NCBI RefSeq assembly: GCF_016901035.1
Contig: NZ_JAFEUF010000035.1
Location: forward strand, 1 to 43,192
Source: Streptomyces durocortorensis
Lineage (GTDB): Bacteria; Actinomycetota; Actinomycetes; Streptomycetales; Streptomycetaceae
Direction of reading: 5' to 3'
Length of the DNA: 43,192 nucleotides
In this document: in pieces, positions 35,336-43,192 of the stretch
Position numbering within the stretch: the stretch's first letter is position 1
How the letters are laid out: each line of letters starts with the position of its first letter
The notes under the pieces: model-generated
What the model was told of the DNA's origin: nothing
Seen by the model: only the letters and a program-made list of their open reading frames with translations
The model's database searches: none
Made by a program: the position numbers and the translations under genes

Positions 35336-35350
35336 CGTACGGTTCCGTGC

Positions 35351-37306
35351 CTAGCGCACCGGGCGGTGCTGGTTCTCCTGGGCGGCGGGGCCGGGGGTGG
35401 CGTCCGCGATCCAGGGGCCTTCGCCGCTGGGGTCGATGACGCCCTCCTCCAGCCAGGTGTACGTCCCCGACAGGACGCCGTCGACCACGCGCCGGTCGAG
35501 ATCGTCGGTGTTGGACCACAGGCGGGTGAACAGTTCCTCGACCCGGATGCGGGCCTGCTCGCAGAAGGCGTCCGCGAGCTGGTAGGCCTCGCGGCCGTGC
35601 TCCTCCGCCCCGCGCAGGTGCTCGGCGCGGACGCAGGCGGCGCTCATCGCGAAGAGTTCGGCGCCGATGTCGACGATCCGGCCGAGGAAGCCCTGCTTGG
35701 TCTCCATCCGGCCCTGCCAGCGGGACATGGCGTAGAAGGTGGACCGGGCGAGCTTGCGCGAGGCCCGCTCGACGTACCGGAGGTGCCCGGAGAGGTCGCG
35801 GTGCCCGGCCGGGTGGAACTCGGCGTACGTGCGCGGCAGTTGCCCCGGTCCGGCGACGAGTTTGGGCAGCCAGCGGGCGTAGAACCCGGCGGCGTTGGCG
35901 CCCGCCTTCGCCTTGGCGGAGAGCGGCTTGTCGGGGTCGATGATGTCGCCCGCGACCTTGAGGTGGGCGTCGACGGCCTCGCGGGCGATCAGCAGGTGCA
36001 TGATCTCGGTGGAGCCCTCGAAGATGCGGTTGATCCGCATGTCCCGGAGCATCTGCTCGGCCGGCACGGCCCGCTCTCCGCGCGCGGCCAGCGACGCGGC
36101 GGTCTCGAAGCCGCGGCCGCCACGGATCTGGACCAGTTCGTCGGCGATCAGCCAGCCCATCTCGGAGCCGTACAGCTTGGCGAGGGCGGCCTCGATGCGG
36201 ATGTCGTTGCGGTCCTCGTCGGCCATCTGCGAGGAGAGGTCGACGATGGCCTCCAGGGCGAAGGTGGTGGCCGCGATGAAGGAGATCTTCGCGCCGACCG
36301 CCTCGTGTTTCGCGACGGGCCGACCCCACTGCTCGCGTACGGCGGACCATTCGCGGGCGATCTTCAGCGACCACTTGCCGACGCCGACGCACATCGCGGG
36401 CAGCGAGAGGCGGCCGGTGTTGAGGGTGGTCAGGGCGATCTTCAGCCCGGCCCCCTCGGGCCCGATCCGGCAGGCCCCGGGCACCCGCACCTGGTGGAAG
36501 CGGGTGACGCCGTTCTCGATGCCGCGCAGGCCCATGAAGGCGTTGCGGTGCTCCACGGTGACGCCGGGGGCGTCGGCCTCGACGACGAAGGCGGTGATGC
36601 CGCCGGGGTGCCCCTCGGAGGCGGGCACCCGGGCCATGACGACGAGGAGGTCGGCGACGACGCCGTTGGTGGTCCAGAGCTTCACCCCGTCCAGGACGTA
36701 GTCCGGCCCGTCGGGCACGGCGGTGGTGGCGAGGCGGGCCGGGTCGGAGCCGACGTCCGGCTCCGTCAGCAGGAACGCGGAGATGTCGGTGGTGGCCAGC
36801 CGGGGCAGGTAGACGTCCTTCTGCTCCTGGGTGCCGAAGATCTTCAGGGGCTGCGGTACACCGATCGACTGATGCGCGGAGAGCAGCGCGCCGATCGCGG
36901 GGCTGACGGAGCCGACGAGAGCGAGCGCCTTGTTGTAGTACACCTGGGTGAGTCCGAGGCCGCCGTACTTGGTCTCGATCTTCATCCCGAGGGCGCCGAG
37001 CTCCTTGAGCCCCGCGATCACCTCGTCCGGGATCTTCGCCTCGCGCTCGATCCGGGCGCTGTCGATGTGCGTCTCGCAGAACGTACGCAGCCGCGCCAGG
37101 AACTCCTCACCGCGCCGTATGTCGTCCGGCGGTGGCAGAGGGTGCGGATGGATCAGGTCGAGCCGGAAACGTCCGAGGAACAGCTCCTTGGCGAAGCTGG
37201 GCTTGCGCCAGTCCTGCTCCCGGGCGGCCTCGGCGACCCGTCGCGCTTCACGTTCGGTGACCTTGGGGGCCTTGGGGACCTGGGGAGTGTTGTGTGGTGC
37301 GGACAT
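35351..37306 (-). CDS. acyl-CoA dehydrogenase (long type)
   Basis: 651 residues from ATG 37306, preceded by GGTGAGG at good spacing; a GTG four codons upstream is the alternative. It is a FAD-dependent acyl-CoA dehydrogenase of the roughly 600-650 residue VLCAD-like class, longer than the usual 380 residues. Motifs are GGLGLTQVYYNKAL, FLLTEPDVGSDPARL, KLWTTNGVVADLLVVMARV, and QIRGGRGFETA with RINRIFEGSTEIMHLLIAREA. The C-terminal 150 residues form an extra helical domain (ERASRKLARSTFYAMSRW). It probably acts in fatty-acid or branched-chain degradation. A hairpin lies on each side, so it is monocistronic. Confidence 0.92.
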   Translation of the reverse strand: MSAPHNTPQVPKAPKVTEREARRVAEAAREQDWRKPSFAKELFLGRFRLDLIHPHPLPPPDDIRRGEEFLARLRTFCETHIDSARIEREAKIPDEVIAGLKELGALGMKIETKYGGLGLTQVYYNKALALVGSVSPAIGALLSAHQSIGVPQPLKIFGTQEQKDVYLPRLATTDISAFLLTEPDVGSDPARLATTAVPDGPDYVLDGVKLWTTNGVVADLLVVMARVPASEGHPGGITAFVVEADAPGVTVEHRNAFMGLRGIENGVTRFHQVRVPGACRIGPEGAGLKIALTTLNTGRLSLPAMCVGVGKWSLKIAREWSAVREQWGRPVAKHEAVGAKISFIAATTFALEAIVDLSSQMADEDRNDIRIEAALAKLYGSEMGWLIADELVQIRGGRGFETAASLAARGERAVPAEQMLRDMRINRIFEGSTEIMHLLIAREAVDAHLKVAGDIIDPDKPLSAKAKAGANAAGFYARWLPKLVAGPGQLPRTYAEFHPAGHRDLSGHLRYVERASRKLARSTFYAMSRWQGRMETKQGFLGRIVDIGAELFAMSAACVRAEHLRGAEEHGREAYQLADAFCEQARIRVEELFTRLWSNTDDLDRRVVDGVLSGTYTWLEEGVIDPSGEGPWIADATPGPAAQENQHRPVR

Positions 37307-37445
37307 GAGGGACCTCACCTCGCCGCGCGTGACCAGGAGGGTTGGGCCGCCCGGGACGCACGGACTGCTAGTCGCTGCTTACTGGTCCGTATGTAACCCC
37401 TGTACCCGTGGTTCGGCACCCGCACCAGCCCCCGCGCACGGACAC

Positions 37446-37488
37446 GCGAACGGCCTGAGCCCCCGCACAGTGGGCTCAGGCCGTTCGC
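37446..37488 (-). terminator. terminator of the aldehyde dehydrogenase gene
   Basis: A perfect 17-bp stem (GCGAACGGCCTGAGCCC with GGGCTCAGGCCGTTCGC) and a 9-nt loop, 65 bp past the stop. It is the strongest hairpin in the window. Confidence 0.9.
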
Positions 37489-37553
37489 TTGCGCCGCCAC
37501 CGCCCGCGCTCGCTGTCCGGGCGGAAGGCGGGCGGGGGTCGTCCGGGGGGGTG

Positions 37554-38999
37554 TTACAGGGCGAGGCCGGTGAGGACCAGGACGCGCTCGTAGGTGTAGT
37601 CGTCCATGGCGTAGCGGACGCCCTCGCGGCCGACGCCGGACTGCTTGGCGCCGCCGTACGGCATCTGGTCGGCGCGGTACGAGGGGACGTCGCCGATGAT
37701 CACGCCGCCGACCTCCAGGGCGCGGTGGGCGCGGAAGGCGGTCTGGAGGTCGTGGGTGAACACGCCTGCCTGGAGGCCGTACTTGGAGGAGTTGACGGCG
37801 GCGAACGCCTCGGCCTCGCCGTCGACCTTCTGGATCGACATGACCGGGCCGAAGACCTCTTCGCAGGAGAGCGTGACGTCGTCGGGGAGGGAGGCGAGGA
37901 CGGTCGGGGCGTAGGTGGCCCCGTCGCGCTTGCCGCCGGTGAGCAGCTCGGCGCCGCCCTGGACGGCCTCGTCGACCCAGGACTCGACACGCTTCGCCGC
38001 GTCCTCGCTGACGAGCGGGCCGACATCGGTCGTGGCGTCGGCCGGGTCGCCGGTGACCAGGGCCTCGACGGCGGCGACGATCTTCGGGACGAGCCGGTCG
38101 TAGACCGAGGCGTCGGCGATGACGCGCTGCACCGAGATGCAGGACTGGCCGCCCTGGTAGTTGGAGAAGGTGGCGATCCGGGTGGCCGCCCAGTCGAGGT
38201 CCTCGTCCGAGGCGTAGTCGCCGAGGACGACGGCCGCGCCGTTGCCGCCGAGCTCCAGGGTGCAGTGCTTGCGGGGCACCGACTCCATGATCGCGTAACC
38301 GACCGGGCCGGAGCCGGTGAAGGAGATGACCGGCAGGCGCTCGTCCTGGACCAGGGCGGGCATCTTGTCGTTCGGGACCGTCAGGACGGACCAGGAGCCG
38401 GCGGGCAGGTCGGTCTCGGCCAGCAGCTCGCCGAGGATGAGCGAGGAGATCGGAGTCGCCGGGGCCGGCTTGAGGATGATCGGGGCGCCGACCGCGATGG
38501 CCGGGGCGACCTTGTGGGCGCTGAGGTTCAGCGGGAAGTTGAAGGGCGCGATGCCGAGGACGGCCCCGCGCGGGAAGCGCCGGGTCAGCCCGAGGCGGCC
38601 GGTGCCGCCGAGGTCGGTGTCGAGCCGCTGGGCCTCTCCGCCGTTGAAGCGGCGGGCCTCCTCGGCGGCGAACCGGAACACGGACACGGCACGGCCTACC
38701 TCGCCGCGGGCCCACTTGATCGGCTTGCCGTTCTCGGCCGAGATCAGCTGGGCGATCTCCTCAGTGCGCTCCGTGAGCCGGCGTACGACGTGGTCGAGGG
38801 CTGCCGCCCGGACGTGCGCCGGGGTGGCGGCGAATTCGTCGCGTACGGCGTGGGCGGCGGCGACGGCCTCCTCGACCTGGGCGTCGGTCGGCACACTGAC
38901 GGTGCCGACGAGGCGTCCGTCGTAGGGGTTGGTGACGTCGAAGCTGTCGGCACCGGTGGCCTGGCGGCCGGCCACCCAGAAGGCGTGGGGCGAAGTCAT
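37554..38999 (-). CDS. NAD(P)-dependent aldehyde dehydrogenase
   Basis: 481 residues. It oxidises an aldehyde to the acid. Catalytic Cys287 lies in YQGGQSCISVQ, and Glu249 in TLELGGN; the cofactor-binding FNFPLNLSAHKVAPAI and FTGSGPVGYAIMES are present, and EEVFGPVMS and SGVGREGVRYAMDDY complete the family pattern. ATG 38999 gives the normal N-terminus (MTSPHAFWVAGRQ); the frame is open for 185 more codons upstream without similarity. The stop is TAA. With the PucR-type regulator encoded 202 bp upstream on the same strand, an amine or GABA-derived semialdehyde is a likely substrate. Confidence 0.93.
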   Translation of the reverse strand: MTSPHAFWVAGRQATGADSFDVTNPYDGRLVGTVSVPTDAQVEEAVAAAHAVRDEFAATPAHVRAAALDHVVRRLTERTEEIAQLISAENGKPIKWARGEVGRAVSVFRFAAEEARRFNGGEAQRLDTDLGGTGRLGLTRRFPRGAVLGIAPFNFPLNLSAHKVAPAIAVGAPIILKPAPATPISSLILGELLAETDLPAGSWSVLTVPNDKMPALVQDERLPVISFTGSGPVGYAIMESVPRKHCTLELGGNGAAVVLGDYASDEDLDWAATRIATFSNYQGGQSCISVQRVIADASVYDRLVPKIVAAVEALVTGDPADATTDVGPLVSEDAAKRVESWVDEAVQGGAELLTGGKRDGATYAPTVLASLPDDVTLSCEEVFGPVMSIQKVDGEAEAFAAVNSSKYGLQAGVFTHDLQTAFRAHRALEVGGVIIGDVPSYRADQMPYGGAKQSGVGREGVRYAMDDYTYERVLVLTGLAL

Positions 39000-39178
39000 G
39001 GAGGTTCCGGCCCTTCGGAGGTCGTGAGGAGGTGGGATGTGTCTCGTCGTGGGCGCCCGGAAGGCTCCCCTCTGTGGTCCCACGGTAGGGGAGGAGGCGC
39101 CCAAGGCGTTTGTCCGGCGTGGAGCGGAGCGGGGGCCGGGTGCGCCGAATTGGCGGAAGGGGTGTGCGTGGAGCGCGG

Positions 39179-39199
39179 GCCGCCCGCCCGACGGGCGGC
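39179..39199 (-). terminator. hairpin immediately after the PucR-type gene
   Basis: GCCGCCCG and CGGGCGGC form a perfect 8-bp stem with a 5-nt loop, 2 bp past the stop. Confidence 0.6.
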
Positions 39200-39201
39200 G
39201 T

Positions 39202-40791
39202 TCAGCTTCCGGAGTCCTCGGCGGGCATGGTCGCCTCCGTCGCCTTGAGGGCGAGCCACAGCTCCATACGGACGTCCGGGTCGTCGAGCGAGCGGCCGAG
39301 GATCTCCTCCACCCGGCGCATCCGGTAGCGCAGGGTGTGCCGGTGCACGCCGAGGTCGGCGGCGGCCGCGTCCCACTGGCCGTGGCGGGAGAGCCAGGCT
39401 CGCAGGGAGGCCACGAGGTCGCCGCGGCCCTTGGCGTCGTGCTCGTAAAGGGCGCGGAGCATGCCGTCGGCGAAGGCCCGTACCGCGTCGTCGGCGAGCA
39501 GCGGGAGGACCGAGCCGGCGGCCAGCTCCTCGTGCTCGACCAGGGCCCGGCCACGGCGGCGGGCGACGGAGAGGGCCTGTTCGGCCTGCTTGTACGCGGC
39601 GGAGACGGCGATCGGGCCGGAGGGGGCGGAGAGCCCGACCACGACGTCGCTGTCCTCGGCGCCGCCCTCGCGCGGGGCGCGGTCGTCCTGGGCCTCGGCG
39701 TAGGCCGCGCAGGCGGCGACGGCGGCTCCGCCGTCGCCGGGGACCACGACGACGCGCTCGCCCTCGCCTTCGGGGACCAGGAGCAGGGCCTCGCCGGTAC
39801 GGGCGGCGGCGGCCTCCATCGTCTCGGTGAGCAGTTCGGGCCCGGCGGGCGCGGAGGCCTCGGCGATGAGCAGCCGGAACGGGGCGTCGAGCAGCCCGCC
39901 GTAGAGGTCTCCGGCGACCGCCCGGGCGTGGTCGGGCTGTCCGGCGAGCAGCATGCGCAGGACGGCGGCGCCCAGGCGTTGCTCGGCGCCCTGGAGGGAG
40001 CGGGAGCGAGCGGTGGTGAGGGTGAGCAGGGCGACGGCGGAGTGCACGGCGTACCGCTCGGCGGTCCCGAGCGCCGCTCCCGTACCGACGGCCAGCGCGC
40101 CGCGGGCCCGGCGGCCGGTGCCCAGCGACTGGAGCTCGACCCGGTCCTCGTTGTCGCCGACGACGACGCTGGCGGGGGCGGGTCTGTCCCGGAGGCGTTC
40201 GACGTCGGGGGTGAGGCGCGCGGCGCGGCGGGCGGCCCACTCGGGGGCGGCGGCGAGCACCGCGCCGGAGGTGTCGTACAGGGCGGCCCAGCCGTCGACG
40301 TGGGCGGCGAGGCGGGCGAGGAGATCGGCGGGCCCGTCCCCGGCGAGCGCGGCCTTGGTCAGCTCGCGCTGGGCCTCGAAGCCGGCGGTGACCGCGCGGT
40401 ACTGGTCGGCGGCGATGGCGGCGGAGACCGCCTTGCTGATGGCGAGGAACGGGGTGCGACGGGGCACTTCGAGGAGCGGCAGGCCGGCTTCCTCGGCGGC
40501 TCCGACGAGCGCTTCCGGGACGGCCTCGTAGTTGACCCCGACCGCGAATCCGACCCCGGCGACCCCGGCCTCGGCCAGCCGCCGCACGTAGCGCCGCATG
40601 GAGTCGGCGTTCTCGGCGTCGAGGTTGGTGGCGGTGACGAGGAGGAGCTCGCCGCCGTCCATGTACGGGACGGGGTCGGCGAGCTCGCTGGCGTGGGCCC
40701 AGCGCACGGGGGTGCCGAGCCGGTCCGCGCCCGCCCGCACGGTGAGCTTGAGCGCCGAGTGCTGGACGAGCGAGGCGAGCGTGGGGGGCAT
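39202..40791 (-). CDS. PucR-family transcriptional regulator
   Basis: 529 residues. The N-terminal PucR domain (residues 1 to about 125: MPPTLASLVQHSALKLTVRAG, WAHASELADPVPYMDGGELLL, GVGFAVG) is a ligand-sensing module. A GGDEF-like CdaR domain is in the middle, and the C-terminal HTH_30 is WDAAAADLGVHRHTLRYRMRRVEEILGRSL. PucR regulators control purine, amine and GABA catabolism. EpuRI of S. coelicolor (polyamine use) is of this type and is similarly close to an aldehyde dehydrogenase, so this may be its orthologue (inference). ATG 40791. It lies upstream of the aldehyde dehydrogenase on the same strand but is separated from it by a hairpin. Confidence 0.9.
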   Translation of the reverse strand: MPPTLASLVQHSALKLTVRAGADRLGTPVRWAHASELADPVPYMDGGELLLVTATNLDAENADSMRRYVRRLAEAGVAGVGFAVGVNYEAVPEALVGAAEEAGLPLLEVPRRTPFLAISKAVSAAIAADQYRAVTAGFEAQRELTKAALAGDGPADLLARLAAHVDGWAALYDTSGAVLAAAPEWAARRAARLTPDVERLRDRPAPASVVVGDNEDRVELQSLGTGRRARGALAVGTGAALGTAERYAVHSAVALLTLTTARSRSLQGAEQRLGAAVLRMLLAGQPDHARAVAGDLYGGLLDAPFRLLIAEASAPAGPELLTETMEAAAARTGEALLLVPEGEGERVVVVPGDGGAAVAACAAYAEAQDDRAPREGGAEDSDVVVGLSAPSGPIAVSAAYKQAEQALSVARRRGRALVEHEELAAGSVLPLLADDAVRAFADGMLRALYEHDAKGRGDLVASLRAWLSRHGQWDAAAADLGVHRHTLRYRMRRVEEILGRSLDDPDVRMELWLALKATEATMPAEDSGS

Positions 40792-40846
40792 GGGCGGGGA
40801 ACCCTCAAGGTCGGGGACGAGGTCGCGGACGCCACCGCCTTGCGGA

Positions 40847-40864
40847 CGGCCGGATCGCCGGCCG
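40847..40864 (-). terminator. possible hairpin between the VirD4-like gene and pucR
   Basis: CGGCCGG and CCGGCCG form a 7-bp stem with an ATCG tetraloop. There is no U-tract and it is 136 bp from the upstream stop, so function is uncertain. Confidence 0.3.
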
Positions 40865-40999
40865 GAACGGTGGGCCCGAATTTCGCCGTCCCGTATGAAC
40901 GGCTGCCTCCGATTCTGCCAGGGCGGCAGGGTACCGGTAACCGCTCTCCGTCGACTCTCGGGTTACTTCCGGGTAGCCACTTCCGCCGTCTCAGCCGTC

Positions 41000-43192
41000 T
41001 CAGCCGTCGAGGTGGACGAGAAGGGGGGGTGCGTGTTCGCCGTCGACATTGGCCAACCGGATGACTGCGTGACCCGACGGAACCGCGTACGCCAGTTCCG
41101 AGGCCGACCAGCGCTCCTTCTCCACCTGCCGTACGGTCACCGCGTCCGTGGTCACGGCCTTGCCGGTGACGAGCTTGCGCAGGGCGTGCAGGGCGCGGGT
41201 GAACGGCTGGTCGGCGAAGACGGTGTGCTGGGCGACCTCGCGGGTCTCCACCCACTCCTTGCCCCAGGCCTCGGCGAAGCGTTTGCCGTCCCAGGTGGTG
41301 ATACCGGAGAAGGCCGCCGTGCAGCCGACCGCGCCGAGCAGCGGGGTGTGCAGGGCTTCGGGGACGTCGTCGACGGTACGCAGGGTGAGCACCGCCCCGG
41401 CGTTGACCGAACGCAGCCGGCGGATGCCCCGGACGGTCTCGGCGGTGACGGCGTGAGTGGCGTCGTCCAGGACCAGGCAGACGAAGAGCGAGGTGTCGGT
41501 ACGGGCTGCGGTGATCGCGGTGAACTGGGCGAGGAGCAGCCGGGTCAGCAGCCGGGATGCCTCGGCGTGACCGCGCTCGGGCAGGTCGACGCGGACTCGC
41601 AGCGGATGCTGGCCGAGCGCGCGCAGCTCGAAGGGGCGGGCGTCCGGGCCGGTGGCGAAGAAGCCGGTGAACGTGGGCCGGTCGAGCAGCGCCACCCGGT
41701 CGGCGAGGACCGGTGCCGGGTCGCCGGGGCCGCCCGCCTGCCGCGACCGCGCGTCCAGCTCGCGGAGCATCGCGTGGTGGCCGGCGGCTTCGAGGGAGGC
41801 GCGGAGCCCGGCGTGCGCGGCCGGTGTGCCGTCGAGGAGTTCACGCAGCTCGGGTACGGAGGGGAAGTGGCCGTGGGCGGCGCGGTACGGGCCGAGCAAC
41901 TGGGCGAGGACGGTGGCGGCGCGGCGGCTGTCGAGGCTGCCGACATCGCCGACGAGCCCTTCGGCGAGGACGGCTGCCGCCTCGTCGGGGTCGGTGGTGC
42001 CGCCGTACAGGTCGATGTCGTGGGCGGAGCCGGGGTGACCGAGGCGGACGACGACGTCGAAGGCCTCGTCCGGGCCGAGCGGCTCGCCCGCCCCGCCGAC
42101 GGCGAGGACCGCGGCCTGTCCGGCCAGCGCGCGCAGGGCGAGCGCCTCGACGACCGGCCGGACCAGCCGGGCGGACTTCCCGGCGCCGGGCGGTCCGACA
42201 GCGAGCAGGGAGGTGCCGAGCAGCGCGGGGTCCAGGGCGAGGCCCGTGCCCCGGCGGACGTACGGGTTGTGCGGGTCCTCGGCGCACCGGCCGATCCTGA
42301 CCTGGCCGGTGAGTACGTCGTGGCGGGCGGTGCGCCGGGGCAGGTCGCGGGCGCCGGAGGGGTGCAGGGCGGCGGCCCCGCCGGTCCGCAGGACGGCCTC
42401 CGCGAGGGGGGCGAGCCGTTCGGGCCGCCGGGTGGCGAGCGTCCACGCGTGGCGCAGCCGGGCCACGTCCACGTCGTTCATGCGGCCGGTGCGGGCCTCG
42501 GCGGCGAGGGTGTCCGCGGCGTCGGTCCAGCCGGCGGCGCGCAGCTCGGGCCACTGGTCGGCGGAGGTCGCGGTGGCCGGGGCCGAGGTGTCCGCAGGCG
42601 TGACGGCGGAAGTGCCCCGGCGGGCGGCGATCAGTTCGCGCCAGCGGCCGAGCCGGGCGAAGGGCCAGAGGACGGCGGCGGCGATCACCGCGTAGATCAC
42701 GTTGACGACGGTCTGGCTCTGGTAGATCTCGCCGCCCGCGACGGAGGCGACGAGCACCAGGACCGGGCGGACGACCGGGAGCGTCTCCTTCCAGACGAGC
42801 AGCTGGGTCAGGCCCGCGGCGGCGGCGGCCGCGAGCGCGAGGAAGGGCTGACCGCGCTCCGCGACATGGCGGCGGAAGAGCTCGGAGAAGTTGCCGATCC
42901 GGCCGCAGCCGTAGGCCAGCAGGCCGAAGAGGATCGCCTCGTACACCGTGAGGGCGTCGCTGCCCTCGATGGTGCGGGGGCCGCCGGACGTGCCCGGGTT
43001 CCACCACTCGCCCGGGGTGAAGAGCTTCAGCGGGACGAGGCGGTAGGGGAGGTAGCCGTTGCGCCACAGCGACCACAGCAGCAGCGCGGAGAGGAGCGCG
43101 ATCAGAGCGCCGACCAGCAGGGACCGGTCGGACACCCGCTCGGACTCCTCGGGCGGGGGCGGGGTGTAGCCGTACCGCCAGACGCCCGGTTC
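41000..43192 (-). CDS. membrane-bound VirD4/TraG-like ATPase, 5' end beyond the window
   Basis: 711 residues from GTG 43135, but the frame stays open to the window edge (19 more codons, EPGVWRYGYTPPPPEESER, of coding appearance), so the true start may lie outside. The N-terminus has about four or five hydrophobic spans up to residue 170. A cytoplasmic ATPase follows: Walker A GPPGAGKS near residue 315, and FVCLVLDDATH as a Walker B-like strand, resembling the type IV coupling proteins (VirD4/TraG/TraD). Streptomyces genomes commonly carry such a protein as a lone chromosomal ATP-binding protein. No conjugation or secretion partner is visible here, so substrate and role are unknown. Confidence 0.75.
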   Translation of the reverse strand, partial: EPGVWRYGYTPPPPEESERVSDRSLLVGALIALLSALLLWSLWRNGYLPYRLVPLKLFTPGEWWNPGTSGGPRTIEGSDALTVYEAILFGLLAYGCGRIGNFSELFRRHVAERGQPFLALAAAAAAGLTQLLVWKETLPVVRPVLVLVASVAGGEIYQSQTVVNVIYAVIAAAVLWPFARLGRWRELIAARRGTSAVTPADTSAPATATSADQWPELRAAGWTDAADTLAAEARTGRMNDVDVARLRHAWTLATRRPERLAPLAEAVLRTGGAAALHPSGARDLPRRTARHDVLTGQVRIGRCAEDPHNPYVRRGTGLALDPALLGTSLLAVGPPGAGKSARLVRPVVEALALRALAGQAAVLAVGGAGEPLGPDEAFDVVVRLGHPGSAHDIDLYGGTTDPDEAAAVLAEGLVGDVGSLDSRRAATVLAQLLGPYRAAHGHFPSVPELRELLDGTPAAHAGLRASLEAAGHHAMLRELDARSRQAGGPGDPAPVLADRVALLDRPTFTGFFATGPDARPFELRALGQHPLRVRVDLPERGHAEASRLLTRLLLAQFTAITAARTDTSLFVCLVLDDATHAVTAETVRGIRRLRSVNAGAVLTLRTVDDVPEALHTPLLGAVGCTAAFSGITTWDGKRFAEAWGKEWVETREVAQHTVFADQPFTRALHALRKLVTGKAVTTDAVTVRQVEKERWSASELAYAVPSGHAVIRLANVDGEHAPPLLVHLDG

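Noticed and set aside
33182..37396. 1404-codon plus-strand open frame opposite dxr, the EPSP-synthase-like and acyl-CoA dehydrogenase genes
   Set aside because: It crosses three well-supported genes and the 9-bp repeat region; a shadow frame.
37379..37396. TTACTGGTCCGTATGTAA as a TetR-type operator of the acyl-CoA dehydrogenase
   Set aside because: Only the outer four base pairs are symmetric; the inner ten bases show no palindrome.
41000..43192. Part of an integrated conjugative element
   Set aside because: No integrase, relaxase, att repeat, tRNA target or compositional change is visible nearby.

Overview
The window is a stretch of a high-GC Streptomyces-type chromosome. The G/C-rich third codon positions, the frequent GTG and TTG starts, the ATGA/GTGA/TTGA start-stop overlaps and the gene order rimP-nusA-ylxR-infB-ylxP-rbfA-truB-(large NTPase)-ribF all point to Streptomyces or a close relative. 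It is mostly conserved core chromosome with a few accessory insertions. No phage, IS element, rRNA, tRNA or CRISPR array was seen, and no gap without a gene exceeds about 250 bp.

Left part (1-8375, plus strand): the end of a MinD/ParA-like ATPase embedded in very long Pro/Gln/Gly-rich tails, resembling the EspI proteins of type VII secretion loci. It is followed by a terminator and a complete five-gene Opp/Dpp-type ABC importer. The binding protein is held by a C-terminal membrane anchor instead of a lipid. A DasR-box-like palindrome lies upstream of this operon.

8399-12394 is a small accessory patch. It holds a VOC-protein remnant, a RibD_C/DHFR-like reductase, a divergent ArsR-type regulator with a striking 32-bp palindromic operator and an apparently leaderless start, its translationally coupled MFS exporter carrying a TTA (bldA) codon, and an orphan XdhC-like gene.

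12444-24347 (minus strand) is the translation/transcription factor block: rimP, nusA, ylxR, infB, then after a terminator ylxP, rbfA, truB, then after another terminator a 1181-residue protein joining an apparently dead trypsin-like domain to a STAND-like NTPase and helical repeats, and finally ribF. Divergent from rimP (24524-26564, plus) are a lipoprotein, a ferritin-like DUF4439 protein and a kinase-fold protein that lacks its catalytic residues.

26627-37306 (minus) carries dxr, an S2P protease and ispG (two MEP-pathway steps around a membrane protease), two GNAT acetyltransferases, proS, an EPSP-synthase paralogue and a long acyl-CoA dehydrogenase. 37554-43192 (minus) carries an aldehyde dehydrogenase, a PucR-type regulator probably controlling amine/GABA-type catabolism, and a membrane VirD4-like ATPase that runs to the window edge. 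Strong hairpins separate most transcription units.

The best candidates for something under-described are the pseudoprotease-STAND protein, the pseudokinase, the bldA-dependent efflux pair with its operator, the DasR-like box at the anchored importer, and the orphan VirD4-like ATPase.
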